Shown here: piece by piece, positions 8,143-9,125 of the stretch
How the letters are laid out: the number at the start of each line of letters is the position of its first letter
Numbering within the stretch: the first letter of the stretch is position 1
Made by a program: the position numbers and the translations under genes
NCBI GenBank assembly: GCA_902490055.1
Contig: CABUCP010000093.1
Coordinates: 1-9,125, forward strand
Length of the DNA: 9,125 nucleotides
Origin: an uncultured Klebsiella sp.
Lineage (GTDB): Bacteria; Pseudomonadota; Gammaproteobacteria; Enterobacterales; Enterobacteriaceae
Reading direction: 5' to 3'
The notes under the pieces: model-generated
What the model saw: only the letters and a program-made list of their open reading frames with translations
What the model was told of the DNA's origin: nothing
Databases searched by the model: none

Positions 8143-8952
8143 CTACTTCTGACACTGGCGGCAATAAAAGGTCGCGCGCTGGGCGTGCTTGCTGGCGATA
8201 ATCGGCGTACCGCAGATCCGACACGGCTCGCCCTTGCGGCCATACACCTGCAGCTCCTGAGCGAAGTATCCCGGTTTACCGTCACTTTGCAAAAAGTCCT
8301 TCAGCGTCGTCCCACCCTGCTCAATCGAGCGTAATAGTACCAGCTTGATGGTCTTCACCAGCCGTTCGCACTCTTCGTAAGATAGCGACGAGGCCAGTCT
8401 GTCAGGATGGATCCCGGCGGAAAACAGCGACTCGCTGGCGTAGATATTCCCCACCCCGACCACCAGCTTGTTATCCATCAGCCAGGGTTTGATCGCGGTT
8501 TTCTTCTTCGCGCAGCGCTGCTGCAGATAGTCGGCGTTGAATTCGTCGCTCAACGGCTCCGGGCCGAGATGCGCCAGTGCCGGATGACCTTCCAGCGTTT
8601 TGGTCCATAGCCATGCGCCAAAACGACGGGGATCGGTATAGCGCAGTACTTTACCGTTACTCATCACCAGGTCGACGTGATCGTGTTTTTCCGCAGGCAG
8701 CTCGTCGCTGAGGATACGCAGACTACCGGACATGCCAAGATGGATGATAATCCAGCCGTGACGCAGCTCCAGCAGCAGGTATTTAGCGCGCCGGCGCACG
8801 CTAAGCACCGGCTCATCGCTCAGGCGATAAATCTCCTCAGACACCGGCCAGCGCAAACGCCCGTTGCGTACGACGGCATGCAGGATCGTTGCGCCCGCCA
8901 GATGCGGTTCAATACCGCGACGGCTGGTTTCAACTTCAGGTAATTCAGGCAT
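8143..8952 (-). CDS. mutM: Formamidopyrimidine-DNA glycosylase MutM (Fpg)
   Basis: A bifunctional DNA glycosylase and AP lyase that removes 8-oxoguanine and formamidopyrimidines from oxidised DNA, part of the GO system with MutY and MutT. The 269 residues equal the E. coli length. The protein begins [13 protein letters not shown], giving the N-terminal proline nucleophile (Pro2 before Met removal) and Glu3; Lys57 and the intercalating Met74, Arg109 and Phe111 are present. The helix-two-turn-helix region lies around 150-190 ([15 protein letters not shown]). A C4 zinc finger closes the protein with Cys244, Cys247, Cys264 and Cys267. ATG 8952 is preceded by a strong AGAGGA site (complement of 8958-8963) with suitable spacing, so the open frame that continues upstream to 9090 through the repeat is not used. 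In E. coli the gene lies behind rpmB-rpmG and is partly co-transcribed with them; the right edge here fits that order. Confidence 0.98.
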   Translation of the reverse strand: MPELPEVETSRRGIEPHLAGATILHAVVRNGRLRWPVSEEIYRLSDEPVLSVRRRAKYLLLELRHGWIIIHLGMSGSLRILSDELPAEKHDHVDLVMSNGKVLRYTDPRRFGAWLWTKTLEGHPALAHLGPEPLSDEFNADYLQQRCAKKKTAIKPWLMDNKLVVGVGNIYASESLFSAGIHPDRLASSLSYEECERLVKTIKLVLLRSIEQGGTTLKDFLQSDGKPGYFAQELQVYGRKGEPCRICGTPIIASKHAQRATFYCRQCQK

Positions 8953-8971
8953 TTTTTTCCTCTTAACCACG

Positions 8972-9082
8972 CAATTTCGGGTGACAGGGAGGCGGCGAGA
9001 AGAGAGGCCCGGGGGCTTAGTGAAGCAAGCGACCAGGCTGTACGTTTGCAGCCAACGCACCTGTAGCTCGAAGGATGAAGCA
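8972..9082. repeat. Diverged ERIC repeat in the mutM leader
   Basis: This stretch aligns along its length with the enterobacterial repetitive intergenic consensus (ERIC/IRU). On the plus strand it has GGGAGGCGGCGAGA (8987-9000) for the left arm, a central CCCGGGGGCTTAGTGAAGC (9008-9026) and AAGCGACC (9027-9034) around the usual palindrome, then GCAGCCAACGCACCTG (9048-9063) and CTCGAAGGATGAAG (9067-9080) for the right arm. The centre differs from the consensus at many positions, and has AAACGTACAGCC on the minus strand in place of the usual GTTCGCTCACCCC, so it is an old or degenerate copy. ERIC elements are non-coding, lie in transcribed intergenic regions and fold into long hairpins. Here it lies wholly between an upstream terminator and the mutM ribosome site, so it is in the leader of any rpmG read-through message. 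Edges are approximate. Confidence 0.75.
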
Positions 9083-9086
9083 TAAA

Positions 9087-9120
9087 ACAAAAAACCCCGC
9101 CGAGGCGGGGTTTTAGTACA
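9087..9120 (-). terminator. Strong intrinsic terminator upstream of mutM, probably of rpmG
   Basis: CCCCGCC (9095-9101) and GGCGGGG (9104-9110) form a seven-pair GC stem with a very tight loop, or six pairs with a CGAG tetraloop. On the minus strand it is followed by TTTTTTGTTTT, a classic intrinsic terminator for a leftward gene entering from beyond the right edge. By synteny with E. coli that gene should be rpmG (ribosomal protein bL33). A shorter TTTT (9111-9114) follows on the plus strand, so it could work in both directions. mutM must be served by read-through or by a promoter in the ERIC-containing leader. Confidence 0.85.
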
Positions 9121-9125
9121 AGGAG

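Noticed and set aside
8953..9090. N-terminal extension of mutM and a small plus-strand frame (8864-9085)
   Set aside because: Both run through the ERIC repeat; the catalytic proline must follow the true start Met, which fixes mutM at 8952.

Overview
The window is a piece of an enterobacterial chromosome carrying the right-hand part of a Klebsiella-type waa (rfa) lipopolysaccharide core cluster and its conserved neighbours coaD and mutM. The gene set wabN / waaQ-wabG-wabH-(GT2 gene)-waaA-waaE-coaD / mutM, with a galacturonic-acid-type core (wabG, wabH, wabN) and a waaE next to waaA, points to Klebsiella or Raoultella rather than Escherichia or Salmonella. This rests on remembered gene order and protein families, not on a database search.

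Layout. Positions 1-52 are the tail of an intergenic region to the left of wabN. wabN (deacetylase, minus strand) runs leftward from about 1048. A 78-base divergent spacer then separates it from a rightward run of core genes: waaQ (heptosyltransferase III), wabG (galacturonosyltransferase) and wabH (GlcNAc transferase) are tightly packed. A 30-base gap follows with a possible weak terminator, then a family-2 glycosyltransferase of unassigned role. A 92-base gap with a possible promoter leads to waaA (Kdo transferase, TTG start), waaE (glucosyltransferase) and coaD (CoA biosynthesis), which are again almost contiguous. mutM (DNA repair) converges on coaD from the right. Upstream of mutM lie a diverged ERIC repeat and, at the right edge, a strong terminator hairpin that in related genomes follows rpmG.

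How the genes work together. WaaA puts Kdo on lipid A; heptoses are added by enzymes outside the window (WaaC, WaaF); WaaE adds a glucose to heptose I; WaaQ adds heptose III as a branch on heptose II; WabG adds GalA to heptose II; WabH adds GlcNAc to that GalA; and WabN deacetylates it to glucosamine. The negatively charged GalA residues are known in Klebsiella to support outer-membrane stability and capsule retention. CoaD and MutM are housekeeping genes kept here by synteny.

No new defence system, mobile element or RNA gene was found. The points most worth a second look are the unassigned GT2 gene, the ERIC element placed in the mutM leader, the wabH/GT2 hairpin, and start-codon choices for waaA and wabN.
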